A DNA stretch of 64,000 bases from JAFDVL01 sp963794955 (lineage in GTDB: Bacteria; Acidobacteriota; Blastocatellia; RBC074), in assembly GCA_963794955.1 (NCBI GenBank), contig CAWCGF010000003.1:264022-328021 (forward strand). The letters are read 5' to 3'. A model generated the notes under the pieces. It ran no database searches, was not told where the DNA came from, and saw only the letters and a program-made list of their open reading frames with translations. The stretch's first letter is position 1. Each line of letters starts with the position of its first letter. The translations under genes and the position numbers were made by a program. Shown piece after piece: positions 51,335 through 62,828 of the stretch.

Positions 51335-52801
51335 ATGAACTTTCCACAAGAACTCAACGCACTTCTCACTCGCCGCCAACTCTTCGGCCTCGGTGCCAAA
51401 GGCATTGGCCTGGCGGCCTTGTCTTCGCTGCTCAAAAGCGATGGCTACGCGCAAAACGACACGACACGCGACACCAAAACTGGCGGCCTCACCGGCTTGC
51501 CGCATTTTGCACCAAAAGTGAAGCGGGTCATTTATCTGCATCAATCAGGCGGGCCGTCGCAACTCGATACCTTCGATTACAAACCGTCGCTCGAAAAATT
51601 GCACGGCACCGAATTGCCGGATTCGATTCGCAACGGGCAACGCATCACGGGCATGACTTCCGGGCAGAGTTCATTCCCTTGCGTCAAATCCATCTTCAAG
51701 TTTGCGCAGCACGGTCAATCAGGTACCTGGGTCAGCGAATTGTTGCCTTACACGTCGAAAATCATAGATGACATTAGCGTCATCAAAACGATGCACACCG
51801 ATGCCGTCAATCACGATCCGGCGATCACCTTTATTCAAACCGGCTTTCAGCAACCGGGTCGTCCCGCCATGGGCGCGTGGGTAAGCTATGGCTTGGGCAG
51901 CGAGAATCAAAACCTGCCGAGTTACATCGTATTGCTTTCGACGGCGCACGCGATCAATACCGATCAGCCGCTGTTTTCGCGCCTGTGGTCGAGCGGCTTC
52001 CTGCCGTCAAATTATCAGGGCGTGCGGTTGCGTGGCGGCGCAACGCCTGTGCTCTACCTCAATAATCCGCCCGGCGTAGACAAAACCACACGTCGCCAAA
52101 TGCTGGATGCGGTCGTCAAGCTCAATCAGATAAAGTCTGAAGCGTACGGCGATCCTGAAATCGAAACGCGCATCGCGCAATATGAAATGGCGTATCGCAT
52201 GCAAACCAGCGTGCCCGATCTCATGGATTTATCAAAGGAATCCGAAAAGACGCTGGAAATGTACGGCCCCGAAGTGCGCAAGCCAGGCTCGTATGCCGCG
52301 AATTGCTTGCTCGCGCGACGCCTGGCCGAACGCGGCGTGCGCTTCATTCAACTCTATCATCGTGGTTGGGATCAGCACGGCGATTTGCCGCGCGATCTGG
52401 CGTTGCAATGTCGCGGCACCGATCAACCGACGGCGGCGCTCGTGCAGGATTTGAAGCAGCGTGGTTTGTTGGACGACACGCTCGTGATCTGGGGCGGGGA
52501 ATTCGGGCGCACGGTCTATTGCCAGGGCAAGCTGATGGACACGAATTACGGGCGCGATCATCACGGACGCAACTTTGCGATGTGGATGGCGGGTGGTGGC
52601 GTCAAGAAAGGCTTCAGCCTGGGCGAAACCGATGATTACAGCTACAACATCGTGAGCGATCCGGTGGATGTCTACGACTTGCAAGCCACGATGTTGCACC
52701 TGCTCGGCATTGACCATAAGCGATTGACGTACAAGTTTCAGGGACGGCATTTCCGGCTGACGGATGTGCATGGCGAGATTGTGGAGAAGGTCTTAGCGTA
52801 G
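51335..52801 (+). CDS. DUF1501 family Tat-exported protein
   Basis: About 488 residues. Tat signal NALLTRRQLFGLGAKGIGLA, then LHQSGGPSQLDTFDYKPSLEK, MGAWVSYGLGSENQNLPSY, ETRIAQYEMAYRMQ, CLLARRLAERGVRFIQLYH and WGGEFGRTVYCQGKL. Intact. ATG 51335 is preferred to TTG 51329. Same family as 26-1477 but a different subgroup. Upstream is not a PSD1 gene, so the usual pairing is absent. Confidence 0.93.
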   Translation: MNFPQELNALLTRRQLFGLGAKGIGLAALSSLLKSDGYAQNDTTRDTKTGGLTGLPHFAPKVKRVIYLHQSGGPSQLDTFDYKPSLEKLHGTELPDSIRNGQRITGMTSGQSSFPCVKSIFKFAQHGQSGTWVSELLPYTSKIIDDISVIKTMHTDAVNHDPAITFIQTGFQQPGRPAMGAWVSYGLGSENQNLPSYIVLLSTAHAINTDQPLFSRLWSSGFLPSNYQGVRLRGGATPVLYLNNPPGVDKTTRRQMLDAVVKLNQIKSEAYGDPEIETRIAQYEMAYRMQTSVPDLMDLSKESEKTLEMYGPEVRKPGSYAANCLLARRLAERGVRFIQLYHRGWDQHGDLPRDLALQCRGTDQPTAALVQDLKQRGLLDDTLVIWGGEFGRTVYCQGKLMDTNYGRDHHGRNFAMWMAGGGVKKGFSLGETDDYSYNIVSDPVDVYDLQATMLHLLGIDHKRLTYKFQGRHFRLTDVHGEIVEKVLA

Positions 52802-52823
52802 CTTATTAGAGGAACTAAACCTT

Positions 52824-53285
52824 ATGTTAGATGAACTGGAAGAAGCTTCTGCTGAAGCGAAAATTGAGGAACACGAGATGCCCTCTTTTAATCATAGCTA
52901 TATTTGCAATCGTTTATTGCAACAACTCTTCACCAACGACAAAATCGAAGCGTTGCCGGAACTGACTCTGAACATTGAAAAGGGGCTTACGCCTGACATC
53001 AGCATTTATCCGAAAGAACAAGTCGCGCCGGATTTTTTGAATGACTACGCCAAATATCCTGACGTACCGCTGCTCGCCATTGAAATTATTTCAGCAAGCC
53101 AAAACATTCAGGATTTGCTCGAAAAATCAAAGGTTCTCGTCAAACACAACGTGAAGGCTGTGTGGACGATTGAGCCGTTCACCAACACAATTTTTGTAAC
53201 CACACCAAGCGGCATCCAAAAATTTCCCAGCCAGATCATTGAGAGCGAAGGCATCACAGTGGACTTCAAAAAAATCTTCGGCTGA
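52824..53285 (+). CDS. Uma2 (DUF820) PD-(D/E)XK-type protein
   Basis: 153 residues. MPSFNHSYICNRLLQQLF, then LTPDISIYPKE (Asp of the nuclease-like core), LLAIEIISASQNIQDLLEKSKVLV (Glu, Lys) and VKAVWTIEPFTNTIFV. Typical of Uma2 proteins, highly amplified in Cyanobacteria and Acidobacteria, function unknown. Compare the internally deleted copy at 11673-11918. Confidence 0.85.
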   Translation: MLDELEEASAEAKIEEHEMPSFNHSYICNRLLQQLFTNDKIEALPELTLNIEKGLTPDISIYPKEQVAPDFLNDYAKYPDVPLLAIEIISASQNIQDLLEKSKVLVKHNVKAVWTIEPFTNTIFVTTPSGIQKFPSQIIESEGITVDFKKIFG

Positions 53286-53288
53286 CCC

Positions 53289-54048
53289 TCAAAACGTCAA
53301 TTGCCCGCCATCTACAACCAGCGCATGCCCGGTCACAAAGCTCGCATCGTCCGAGGCTAAGAAGGCGACGACAGCCGCCACTTCTTCCGGCGTGCCGAAG
53401 CGTGCCAGCGGGATTTTGTCTTTGAAATAGGCGCGTGCTAACTCCGGGTCTTTTTCGAGTACTGCGCGCGAAAGCTTCGTCGCAATCATGCCCGGTGCGG
53501 CGGCATTGACGCGGATGCCATACGGTGCCAGTTCAATCGCCGCCGTCATCGTCAAGCCTACGACGCCGAATTTGGAAGCGTTGTACGAAGCCAAGCCGAC
53601 CTCCCCAACCAGGCCATTGGTCGAAGCCATATTCACAATCGCGCCTTTCGTGCCAGCGGCAACCATTGCCCGCGCGGCGATTTGCGTGCAGTAAAAGACG
53701 CCTTTCAGGTTGATGTCTATCGTGCGATTCCAGTTATCATCGTCGGCTTCGAGCAGCGGGGCGTGCAACCCAACGCCTGCAATATTGCAGCAAATATCCA
53801 AACGGCCAAACTGCTGTGAGCGTGGCTTCGACCATCGCTTCGACGTCCGTCCGCGTAGAGACATCTGTGCGCCAGGCCAGTGCCTGGCCATTGTTGATGC
53901 TGATTTCTGTGGTGACGTGTTCGACGTTTTCCGGCTGAATGTCGGCGATGGTGACGGCAGCGCCTTCGCGGGCTAAGCGTAAGGCAATGGCACGTCCGAT
54001 TTCTCCGCCACCGCCTGTGACGATGGCAACTTTATTGGCAAAGCGCAT
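53289..54048 (-). CDS. SDR oxidoreductase, interrupted by a +1 frameshift
   Basis: About 252 residues if joined. First frame: MRFANKVAIVTGGGGEIGRAIALRLA up to VEAMVEATLT. Second frame from about 53815: QFGRLDICCNIAGVG, VNMASTNGLVGEVGLASYNASKFGVVGLT (catalytic Tyr and Lys) and the usual SDR end TGHALVVDGGQLTF. One extra base near 53811-53817 breaks it. A 3-oxoacyl-[ACP] reductase or glucose dehydrogenase-like role is plausible but not decided. It converges with the Uma2 gene with a 3-bp gap. Confidence 0.85.
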
Positions 54049-54261
54049 AAAGGACTCCTTGTGTTAAGAAAAATAGGAGGCCTTATTGTTGAGGATTTGT
54101 TGTACGGTTGCAACGCCAGGAAAATGTAGTTTGAAAGGAAGCAATGCTTATGAAGGGACCAATTCTTGTCGTCGGACTCGCAACCTTCATCAGGCATACC
54201 GTCTGGTTGCGCCTGAAAAATTTGGAGGCACTACTGCAATGTATCTACCCCATACCAGCTT

Positions 54262-55158
54262 TTATGGGCTTTTGGTCGGTTGCCGCGTTATGACGCCGGA
54301 ATCAATCGTCTTGCCGGTGCGCGAAATAACCTGGAAATGCATTTCATCCTGGAGGACTTCAATCAACATAAAATGCTGATCCTGATCAAAGGCTTTTTCC
54401 GTCAACTGGGAGGGCTTTACATCCCCTGGTCTTAGTTTACCGCCTGCGCCCGTAACGAAGTAATAAATTCCCTGTTGCGGTTTGATACGTTCATAGAAAT
54501 GCTCGTGGCCAGTAAAGACGACCGCCACCCCATACTTCACAAACAATGGTTCCACCACTCTGCGTAACTCTTTATCTGACCCATGCTGTTTGCCGGAAGA
54601 GTACGGTGGATGATGAAAGAAACACACTTTCCAATCGGAGCCACTGTTTTTTAATTCCTCTTCTAACCACTTAAGCTGCGCCGGGGCCATATAGTTGCTA
54701 TTCAAGGCAAAGAAGCGAATGTTCTCTTTCTTGAACGTGTAATACTCGTTCCCGTTCATATTGAAATCTTTGAAGAACCGCTGGTTCGCATTATCATGAT
54801 TGCCCAGCGACGCATAAAACTTTACCCCGGCCTGCAACAGTTGTTGGTAAGGTTGCGTGAATTTGTTTTCATAGTCACGCGGGCTTTCGCCGCCATACAT
54901 ATTGTCGCCCGTCATTAAGACAATATCATACGGAAAGATTTGTCTGGCCTGCCACATGATCTCTGCCACCTGCTTTTGCGGTAACCCTCCTGTGCCCATA
55001 TCGCCAAAAACTGCAAAATGCACCGAATCAGTTTTGTTAGGCAGTGTGATTTGTAAGGGTTCTTTAGCGGGCGCGTTTCCCTGACTTTGCACTCTTTCCC
55101 GCGCACAACTTAGCACGAGCAGGGCAATAACACAGAATGAAGCAGTTGCACGGTTCAT
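54262..55158 (-). CDS. Lipoprotein metallophosphoesterase (purple acid phosphatase-like)
   Basis: 298 residues. Lipobox LVLSCARE near residue 18. Metal-binding motifs: VFGDMGTGG (Asp), LMTGDNMYGG, LGNHDN, FFHHPPY and VFTGHEHFYERIKP. These are the five metallophosphoesterase motifs of the PAP/ACP5 branch. Likely hydrolyses phosphomonoesters at the cell surface. Overlaps the upstream hypothetical gene by 4 bp. Confidence 0.9.
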   Translation of the reverse strand: MNRATASFCVIALLVLSCARERVQSQGNAPAKEPLQITLPNKTDSVHFAVFGDMGTGGLPQKQVAEIMWQARQIFPYDIVLMTGDNMYGGESPRDYENKFTQPYQQLLQAGVKFYASLGNHDNANQRFFKDFNMNGNEYYTFKKENIRFFALNSNYMAPAQLKWLEEELKNSGSDWKVCFFHHPPYSSGKQHGSDKELRRVVEPLFVKYGVAVVFTGHEHFYERIKPQQGIYYFVTGAGGKLRPGDVKPSQLTEKAFDQDQHFMLIEVLQDEMHFQVISRTGKTIDSGVITRQPTKSP

Positions 55159-55787
55159 AACTTCTCTCGCATCTTACTGGGCGGCAAGGCCTCCGTCATA
55201 TAATCAATAATTAACTGGGCTTCCCGATCCACCAACAATAGGTTTGTACCGACCAGGCGGTAACGTAATTCCTGCGGTAAGAGCGGCAATTTCAACAAGA
55301 GAGTTGGTGGCATTTCCAGGCGTTCTTTGTTTTCGGGATAAGGATAGTTTACCCGCAACGGTACTCCTTGTGTTTGGGCCTCCGCGACATCCTTCTGTAA
55401 GGCTGCCAGCCGCTTCCCGCGAAATTCCTTTTTGATTACTTTGCGAATATGCGCGGCCACCTCCGCCATAAAAAGGTCTCCCTGTTGCGCATTCGCACGA
55501 GCGGTTCTGAGCCTTTCTTCAAGCGCGGTTTGATAGGCTTTGATTTCCGCCGGCTGGCTTTTTGCCTTCGGCTTAGCCAGCTTGCTAACCACCTGCCCTC
55601 GTAAATTCATATATTGTCTGGTGCGCTCATTAAATTCGTTTATTACCTGGTTACTGGAGGGCTTTACCTGCTGGGCTTGGATATAACTAAGTGGCATGAA
55701 TAAAAGGAACACCAAACAGGATAAAGCCCCTCTCAGCATTAGTTTGTTATAAAGGTAAGAAGCCAGGTTATGAGCTTTCTGTATCAT
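55155..55787 (-). CDS. Hypothetical exported helical protein
   Basis: 210 residues; a signal or anchor at LRGALSCLVFLLFMPLSYIQ AQ. The mature part is mostly helical (NEFNERTRQYMNLRGQVVS, KAYQTALEERLRTARANAQ) with a C-terminal PPTLLLKLPLLPQELRYRLVG block that resembles a small conserved domain in Acidobacteria. ATG 55739 is another possible start. The 4-bp overlap with the phosphoesterase suggests coupling. Confidence 0.7.
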   Translation of the reverse strand: MIQKAHNLASYLYNKLMLRGALSCLVFLLFMPLSYIQAQQVKPSSNQVINEFNERTRQYMNLRGQVVSKLAKPKAKSQPAEIKAYQTALEERLRTARANAQQGDLFMAEVAAHIRKVIKKEFRGKRLAALQKDVAEAQTQGVPLRVNYPYPENKERLEMPPTLLLKLPLLPQELRYRLVGTNLLLVDREAQLIIDYMTEALPPSKMREKL

Positions 55788-56047
55788 ACCCTGATCAGGG
55801 CAAGTCCTATGCCAGCCCTTGCCGTAAACGTTAACTGCAAGCGAGAATTATGATTAGGTAGGAAGGACAAGCGAGGCTAAGCAATACGTGGCGTTCAGTT
55901 TCACAACAGCTTGTTCTAATTGACGACAGTCAGTTTATTCCAACTACGCGTAACTTGTCCGGCAAATAATCCAGCATTGGCGTTTCGCCAGCCCGGCGCG
56001 ATGGCATTGCTAAAGGCCGAAGCGCGAGGCCGTTTTATGGATAAGTT

Positions 56048-56761
56048 TCACTTGTTATCCAATCTCCATTGAATTTGTCGTAACGCGCCGCACAACAATT
56101 TGACATCCTTGGCCGCCAATCCGAGCCGCAGCAGCCGTTGCCGCAGGTTGTTGGCCGTCGCCGCTTCGTTACTCGGCCAGACAAATTGTGCTTCGCGCAA
56201 CACGTTCAGCAAGAGTTGCAAACTCACTTCGACTTCGCCTGCTGTCGCCCATTGCCCGGTCGCCAGCCCCGTGCGCAAAGGCGTTTCCGCGCGCGTCAGT
56301 TCGTAGCAACAGACGGCCACTGCCTGCCCCAAATTCATCGAAGGGCAATCCGGCGCGGTCGGAATGCTCATCGTGCGATGGCAATGCGCAAGGTCATCAT
56401 TCGTCAGTCCATGCTTTTCGGAGCCGAAGACGAGCGCGAGGCGATGATCGGTTCCGGCGAGTTCCGCCTGCAAATCGCGTGGTGTATAAATCTTATGCTT
56501 GGTTGCCACGCGCGCGCGATCTGCGGTGCCGACGACGAACGTGCAATCCGCGACGGCTTCGGCGAGCGAAGCGCAGACGTGCGCATTCGTCAGCACATCT
56601 TCGGCATTGACCGCCGCGACCACTTCGTTCCAAGTCGGCACAAACGGCGCGACGACAGTCAGTTCCGTCAGCCCAAAGTTTTTCATGGCCCGCGCGGCAG
56701 CGCCAATGTTATTGGGATTGCGCGGACGAACAAGGACGAGTTTGAGATTAGGATGCGACAT
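56048..56761 (-). CDS. SPOUT-family RNA methyltransferase (TrmJ/TrmH-like)
   Basis: About 237 residues. LVLVRPRNPNNIGAAARAMKN opens, LALVFGSEKHGLTNDDL is SPOUT motif 2, and SMNLGQAVAVCCYEL is motif 3 forming the trefoil knot that holds SAM. Motifs fit TrmJ, which methylates 2'-O of tRNA nucleotide 32; TrmH-like is possible. ATG 56761 (MSHPNLK) is chosen over 56812. Confidence 0.88.
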   Translation of the reverse strand: MSHPNLKLVLVRPRNPNNIGAAARAMKNFGLTELTVVAPFVPTWNEVVAAVNAEDVLTNAHVCASLAEAVADCTFVVGTADRARVATKHKIYTPRDLQAELAGTDHRLALVFGSEKHGLTNDDLAHCHRTMSIPTAPDCPSMNLGQAVAVCCYELTRAETPLRTGLATGQWATAGEVEVSLQLLLNVLREAQFVWPSNEAATANNLRQRLLRLGLAAKDVKLLCGALRQIQWRLDNK

Positions 56762-57226
56762 AGTGCTGAATATCACCGCGCTCAAATTATGCGAACCGCC
56801 TACCGATTGCAAACCGCCCGCACCTTAAGCGAATCCGAGGTCACTTGGGTAGCGTTAAGGTGACCAGGGCTTCCCTCGCGTCCGAGTTCCAGCAGTCGTT
56901 GACGGCACCAAAACACTGCGTCGGGCAACGGATCAGCACTGCGCGTCCGTCTTTGATGGCGCAGGCGATGACGACGTAAGCGGCACCTTTGCGCCTGCCT
57001 TATTAATTCCTCAGTCGGCAAGATAAACAGCCTGAAAATCGAGCCAAATAAATCAACAATTTAACTGAAATTCGTTGGTGATTGATCGTTTCACTTAGCG
57101 ATCCGTTAATGATGGCTCGCAGCGTGATCCGTCATCGGGCTGGCTCACCCCGGCCGCCAACTTAACAATAAAAGGCTGTCGGGATAAATCCCTGCCCTAG
57201 GTGCTTCTCCAGCAAAGGGTATACGT
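56762..57226. other. 465-bp intergenic region without a recognised gene
   Basis: No convincing ORF. A minus-strand frame at 56800-57021 (73 codons) is Arg-rich and looks non-coding. The last 20 bp hold a possible RBS (AAAGGG) for the giant secreted protein. No clear promoter was identified. Confidence 0.5.
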
Positions 57227-60200
57227 ATGAACCGAAAGAACTTGTGGGTATTGATAACCGTCGGAATAATTATTTTTGCCGGGCTTATGCAGATCCCTGT
57301 GAGTCAGGCGAAGAGATTTGATTTGGAGAAGAAAGGGGCCGCCTCAGCCCTCAGCGCCAGGAATTCCAGTAGCAAGATCACGGCCAATTCCACAATAGGA
57401 GCGGCATTTCAAGTCGTGGGACAGCCCGTCAGTTCATCGGCAGTCAGGTTTGCCGTTTCTCCTGCGCTTCGCGATCTGCCTCCGCCTGAACAGGCCAAGA
57501 AGGATAACGATGTCGTTGAAGTGAAGACAGTTCCGATGAAGACATTCAGGACTGAGAGCAGTGTTTCCGCCGTGCCCGATCCGGTCTTGCAGAGTTTGCT
57601 GCCGATGCTCAACATTGCGGCTCCCGGCCTGAGTTTCGACGGGGTGAGCAACCAGGATAACTTCAATCTGTTTGGATTCAGGGTTGCGCCGCCCGATACG
57701 GACGGAGATGTCGGACCGAATCACTACGTGCAAATCGTCAATCTCGCCTATCGAGTCTATGACAAAGCGGGCAATCCGCTGACACCATCTAGCAAGGTCA
57801 GCGACATTTTTTCAGCGCTCGGGCCGCCGTGCGGGGATCAAGACCATGGGGATCCGATCGTGCTCTACGATGAGCTGGCCGACCGCTGGCTGATCAGCCA
57901 ATTCTGCACCGTCGCCGACCCATTCAATCATCAGGTGATCGCCATTTCGAAGACGGGTGATCCGACCGGGCAGTATTACCTCTACGATTTCATGATGCCG
58001 AACAACAAGTTCAACGACTATCCCAAGTTCGGCGTCTGGCCCGACGGATATTACATGACCGACAACCAGTTCAATCAGGCGGGAACGGCATTTCAGGGTG
58101 CCGGAGCCTTCGCGTTTGACCGGGCCAAAATGCTTGTGGGCGATCCCACCGCCAGCTTCATCTATTTCGATGTCGAGAACGGAAATCCCCAAATCGGCGG
58201 CATGCTGCCAGCGGATTTCGATGGGTTGAACCCGCCGCCAGCGGGGACGCCCAATTATTTCTCTTATTTCACGGCTGATGAGTTCGGCGATCCTGGGGAT
58301 GCGTTGAGAATTTTTGAATTCCACGCCGATTTTGCAATGCCGGCCAATTCGACCTTTACTGAGCGGGCAGACAGTCCGCTTGCGGTCGCAGCATTCGATC
58401 CGCGCTCGCCGGGCGGGCGGGATGATATCGAGCAGCCGGCTCCGGCCACCAGCGATACTTATCTCGACTCCATCTCGGACCGGCTGATGTTCCGATTGCA
58501 GTATCGGAATTTCGGGACGCATGAATCACTGGTGGTCAATCACACGGTGAACGTCAGCGGAGTGGATCCGACGACTCCCGCAAATCATCAGGCCGGAGTC
58601 CGGTATTACGAGATCCGTCGCGCGCTGCCGGGCGGTAATTTTGCAGTACAGGAGCAGGCGACCTTTGCGCCGGATGCTGACAACCGCTGGATGGGCAGCG
58701 CGGCTATGGACCATCAGGGGAATCTGGCCATCGGTTACAGCGTCTCGAGCTTGACGACATTCCCCTCGATTCGATACGCGGGCAGGCTGGCGACCGATCC
58801 TCCGGGTGGATTGTTCCAAGGCGAAAACACGATGATCGCCGGGACTGGCGTTCAGACGAACACGGGATCGCGCTGGGGCGATTACAGCGCGCTCAGCGTC
58901 GACCCGAGCGATTCGTGCACATTCTGGTACACCACCGAGTACTACACCGCCGCCAGCCAGGCGTCCAGCTCAGTCGGCTGGCTAACGAAAATCGGAAAAT
59001 TCCAGTTCAGCGGATGTACGCCGGTGGCACAGGGCACGCTCCAGGGCGTGGTCACGGACTGCATGACGGGATTGCCGGTGCAGAGTGCGATCGTCCAAGT
59101 GTCGAACGGCTTTTCCCAGGTCAGCGATGCCGCAGGAAACTATTCGAGAAAACTGGCACCAGGCAATTACACCGTGAGTGCCTCGATTCCCGGATACCTG
59201 CCGAGCGCCTCTACCCCCGCAGTCATCACCAATGGAGGTACGAGAACAGTCAATTTATGTGTGACCCCGATGCCAGTCGCAATGGCTGCTGGTTTCGGCA
59301 ATCACAGCCGAGAGCTGCTCGCCAGCTTCGGGAGCGATTGATCCGGGTGAGACCGTAACGGTCGACCTGGCCCTGAAGAATATGGGGACTGCCAACAGCG
59401 CCAACCTGATTGCGACTCTGGTGCCGGGCGGCGGAGTGCTCGGCCCGGGAAGCATGCAATCATACGGCGTCCTGACAGCCGGCGGCCCGGCTGTCACCAG
59501 ACCCTTCACCTTCACGGCCGATCCGTCGCTGCCCTGCGGCAGCACACTAACGGTGACGCTCAGTCTGCAGGACGGCTCATTCAATCTGGGAACGGTCATC
59601 TATACGTTCCTGGTCGGCATCGCTCAATCCATTCAGCCAGACGACGAACTACACCAGCGGCAATCTGAACAGTCCGATTCCGGACCTGGGCGTTTTGGAC
59701 TCGACGATCAATGTGCCTGACACGGCGGCCATCAGCGATGTCAATGTGCGAGTCCGTTTGAATCACACCTTTGACGGCGATCTGGTCATCAGCCTCGTCC
59801 ATCCTGACGGAACGGTGATCAATCTCTCGAACCGGCGTGGCGGCAGCGGAGACGGTTTCGGCAGCGGCTCGAACGACTGTTCGGGCACGCATACCGTCTT
59901 CGATGATCAGGCATCCACTGCAATTTCAGCGGGGGCTGCTCCGTTCGCAGGTTCATTCACACCCGACCAGCCTCTTTCAGGACTCAATGGGAAGTTGTCG
60001 GCTGGAAACTGGAAGCTCAGGATCAGCGACAACGCTGGTCTGGACATAGGAACCCTGTTTTGCTGGCAGCTTGAAATCTCGCGCCAGGTATTCGTCTGTT
60101 GTGGTGTGGCAGGGACACCGGCGGTCATCTCGGCGGGCTCCGCAGTGAGCAATGAAAGCTGCAGCGTGCCCAACGGTGCGGTCGATCCAGACGAGACGGT

Positions 60201-62448
60201 GACCGTCGATTTCGCCCTGAACAATGCCGGAAGCGGCGGAACGACGAACCTGGTCGCCACGCTGCTGCCCGGTGGTGGGGTGCTTGCCCCGAGTGGACCG
60301 CAAAACTACGGAGTGGTGCCCGCCGGAGGTCCGGCAGTCTCAAGACCGTTCACCTTCGTGGCCACCGGCAATTGCGGCGACACGATCACCGCGACACTGC
60401 AGTTGCAGGATGGAGCGATCAACCTGGGAACGATGAGCTTCCCGCTCAGGCTGGGCACGACGGTGTCCACTACATACGGGCCGTTCCTCAATTCGGCTTC
60501 CATCTCCATACCGGCAGGCGCTCCTACGACGACCTCAGGAGCAGCCTCTCCTTATCCATCGGATATAGCAGTGTCGGGCATTTTGGGTACGGTGAGCAAG
60601 GTGAAGGTGACGCTGAGCGGCATCAACCACACCTTCCCAAGTGACATCGACATCCTACTGGTGGGGCCTGCAGGGCAGAGGATCATCCTTATGTCGGATG
60701 TGGGGTCTGGTACAGATTTGGTCAATGTGACTCTGACCTTTGATGATGCCGGGCCGGCACTACCGATTCCGATCATTTCGGGGACATATCGCCCGACCAA
60801 CAGCGGGACGGGAGATATTTTCCCGGCTCCGGCTCCGGCGGCACCATACGGTTCCGCGCTTTCAGATTTTAACGGGACCAATCCCAACGGCACGTGGAGC
60901 CTGTATGTGAACGATGATGCCGGAGGAGATAGCGGAAACATCGCCGGAGGCTGGAGCCTCAGTTTTGAGACCTCAGACCCGGTCTGCTGTCTCTCGGCCT
61001 GCCTGCTCACCTGCGCCCCCATCGTTCAGGCGAACGATCCGGGACAGTCTGGAGCGATCGTCAATTTCACCCTCCCGCCGGTCAGCGGTTCCTGCGGTGT
61101 GGTGACGAGCAGTATCCCTTCAGGGTCTTTCTTCCCCATTGGGACGACGCCCGTCACTGTCACGGCTACGCGACAGGACGGCAGCACGACCAGTTGTCAA
61201 TTTCCAGTTACGGTGCTACCGGTTTCGGTGACCTTGCAGGATCCGGCGATCTGCCTCGGCGCGGGCGGTCTGGTCGGCGTCACCGCAACCATCACCAATA
61301 ATAGCGCGGTTGCAGTCAACGCCAACTTCATGGCGACCCTGCCGACGACTTTGAACGGTTTGCCCGGCACCGGACTGGCTTCGCTGAATCAAGCCGGACT
61401 CAATGTCACGGCTTCGGCGGTCACCTGGATGGGAATGATTCCTGCCAATACCACCGTCATCATTACCTACAAAACCCAGCTCGCGGCGGGCACGCCAGCC
61501 AATATGCCGATCTGTATTAACTCCGACGTCATCTTCAACAATGGCCCCAAAGCTACGGTGCAGGCCTGCGCGACGCTCAACTGCCCGGCCGGCCCGGTTA
61601 ATGTGGCAGTGAGTGATCAGAAAGCGGGCGCGCTACTGGTGTTCCCCTATTACACCTCGCAGGCTGCTACACATTCGGACACACGGCTCACCTTTAGCAA
61701 TGTGGGCGACAAAACGGCGACGCTTCATGTCTTCTTCATTGATGGGACGACGTGCCAGCAATCTGATTCGTTCTTGTGCCTGACGCCTAATGCCAGTTTC
61801 TCCTTCAAAGCCTCGGAATACGATGCCGAGACGACAGGGTGGATACTGGCGGTCGCGGTAGATGCACAAGGCCGCCCCACCCAATACAATGGGCTGATCG
61901 GCAATGCGTTTGTGCGCGACGGGGAGTACGTTGGCAACTATGGCGCAGAGAGTTTTCGGGCCAATTCGCCGCTGCTGGCGAGCATCAATAACGATACGGC
62001 GACGCTATTCTTTGATGGCGCAAGTTATGACGCGATGCCGAATCAATTTGCAGTGGAGATTCAAAGCGCGGCGGATGCGGCAGGACAGCGCGTTGTAACG
62101 GTGGGCTTGCAGGGCGACCTCTCACAAAGCCAGGTAAGGGGCGCCGCACAAGTGGGCATAGGAAGAGTAATCAATGGGAATGAAAATCCCTCTGGCAGTT
62201 TCATCGGGTGGTTGCAGGGCGGCTGTCAGGCCCAAGCCTTAATTAGCCAGACAAGCCCGCGCGTGCCAAGTGGGATGAATAAGATGGTTCCGAGTGGGCA
62301 GTCAGGAACAATGCTGTTCAATATTGGCGCGGGCGTTGGCATAGTGATGACACCGCGTAGCGCGCCCTGGAAAGGCATTCGCACCTTGCACAAAACGGGA
62401 CTGACGGCGACGACCCTGACCATTCCGTTGCTGGTGCCGGTGTGTTAA
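57227..62448 (+). CDS. Giant secreted multidomain protein (P-domains, HYR), interrupted by two +1 frameshifts
   Basis: About 1739 residues if joined. Signal MNRKNLWVLITVGIIIFAGL, a ~500-residue N-terminal module (FGFRVAPPDTDGDVGPNHYVQIVN), a carboxypeptidase-regulatory-like domain (GTLQGVVTDCMTGLPVQSAI), paired CARDB-like segments (ETVTVDLALKNMG and ETVTVDFALNNAG), two proprotein-convertase P-domains (VRLNHTFDGDLVISLVHPDG and KVTLSGINHTFPSDIDILL), a HYR domain (IVQANDPGQSGAIVNFTLPPV), a DUF11-like stretch, and a C-terminal DQKAGALLVFPYYTSQAATH domain. Extra bases near 59293-59295 (TTT) and near 59628-59632 break the frame. Probably surface-exposed adhesin or binding protein. Confidence 0.87.
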
Positions 62449-62828
62449 GACGGAGCGGGAAGCGAATACCGCAGCAGGTTTAGTCGCTGCCCTTGGGTCG
62501 CCAGACCGTGCGAATAACTTCGCAACTACGTGGCGCGCGCTTCCTGATAATGAATGGCGGGACTTGACCGTTTTCTGGTCTCCGGTAACACTCGCCCACG
62601 GTAACACCAGCTTTCCTCACAATTCCGGCAGGCATCTTTTTTTGAAGGCTGTGGCTGCTTACCCCTCCGACATTTCGCACGCGGTTCTCGCATTCGTTGC
62701 GGCGCGCCTCGCAGGCAACCTGGAAAGGGTGACGCATTACGTCTTTCCTGTATTTGATCGTCCAATGGGGGCGGCGTCAGCCCTGCTCGCACGCCGTACC
62801 AGATTATTACCGATTGGCTTGATTTCAA
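62449..62828. other. 380-bp intergenic region without a recognised gene
   Basis: No supported ORF or hairpin terminator was identified after the giant protein gene. The sequence is GC-rich and its short frames show no family features. Confidence 0.5.

Noticed and set aside
56800..57021. 73-codon minus-strand ORF upstream of the methyltransferase
   Set aside because: Arg-rich composition without domain features or ribosome-binding site.
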